DNA from: Nitrospinota bacterium
GTDB taxonomy: Bacteria; JAUXIQ01
Assembly: GCA_030620925.1 (NCBI GenBank)
Contig: JAUXIQ010000160.1
Span: 1-5,487, forward strand
DNA length: 5,487 nt
Direction: 5' to 3'
Shown here: positions 5,326 to 5,487 of the stretch, in pieces
Layout of the letters: every line of letters starts with the position of its first letter
Numbering within the stretch: position 1 is the first letter of the stretch
The notes under the pieces: generated by a model
Told to the model about the DNA's origin: nothing
The model's input: only the letters and a program-made list of their open reading frames with translations
The model's database searches: none
Position numbers and translations under genes: made by a program

Positions 5326-5487
5326 CTATTTTTGCCCGGGTTTCTTTTTGGGCTTGGGGGCGAGCTTTATCAATAAGATATCGGATAAGCCGGACCCGTA
5401 GGATCGGGTAACACCGGCAATTACGTAACCTCCGTCCCTAGTCTGTTGCGCAGAGACTGCATCGTCATACATCTTACCACCGAGGAC
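5326..5487 (-). CDS. C-terminal end of a DGGY-type beta-propeller repeat protein (partial)
   Basis: The reading frame enters from the right edge with no start codon in the window. It runs 53 codons to TAG (complement of 5326-5328). It begins VLGGKMYDDAVSAQQ, continues TRDGGYVIAG, VTRSYGSGLSD and ILLIKL, and ends in a Pro/Lys-rich tail (APKPKKKPGQK). The pattern GG-x2-DDA-x-S-x-QQT-x-DGGY-(I/V)-AG-x-T-x-S-x-G-x-G-x-D-x-LIKL is the blade-like repeat of about 50 residues found in tandem in many extracellular bacterial and archaeal proteins, where it is thought to build beta-propellers. What remains is one nearly complete final repeat. Such proteins are usually secreted or surface-attached, but the signal peptide would lie outside the window. 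The short basic tail is not a recognised sorting signal. Function unknown; that the frame is coding is fairly sure. Confidence 0.8.
   Translation of the reverse strand, partial: VLGGKMYDDAVSAQQTRDGGYVIAGVTRSYGSGLSDILLIKLAPKPKKKPGQK

Overview
The window is about half G+C, with compact genes separated by clearly more A+T-rich gaps. It carries four complete plus-strand genes. The 3' end of a fifth gene enters from the right edge on the minus strand. No 16S rRNA, tRNA or clade-specific marker is present. Frequent ATA (Ile) and AGG (Arg) codons, strong AGGA/GGAGG ribosome binding sites, and an Old Yellow Enzyme relative with a C-terminal iron-sulphur motif fit an anaerobic bacterium. The Chloroflexi/Dehalococcoidia or delta-proteobacterial (Thermodesulfobacteriota) style of gene content comes to mind, but that is an impression and not an assignment.

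Layout: positions 1-452 hold no convincing intact gene. A possible frameshifted remnant lies on the minus strand near 22-190, and a small hairpin lies at 364-377. Positions 453-2540 hold a two-gene unit: a flavin-dependent ene-reductase (OYE family), then 18 nt later a zinc-dependent medium-chain dehydrogenase. A 208-nt gap follows. Positions 2749-4188 encode RtcB, the GTP-dependent RNA 3'-phosphate/5'-OH ligase, with every active-site residue in place. A 185-nt gap contains a good sigma70-type promoter overlapped by an inverted repeat. It drives a tandem-domain universal stress protein (4374-5210). Positions 5211-5325 are a convergent intergenic region. Positions 5326-5487 (minus) are the last 53 codons of a protein made of DGGY-type beta-propeller repeats, which extends beyond the window.

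How they work together: the first two genes look like one operon, and their products could act one after the other on the same compound, with alcohol/ketone interconversion beside reduction of a conjugated C=C bond. RtcB and the universal stress protein are both associated with damage or stress responses, but the stress gene has its own promoter, so co-regulation is not shown. I found no CRISPR array, insertion sequence, phage gene or recognisable defence cassette. The most notable items are the OYE/dehydrogenase pair, the operator-like inverted repeat with a G7 tract at the predicted start site of the stress gene, and the truncated propeller-repeat gene.
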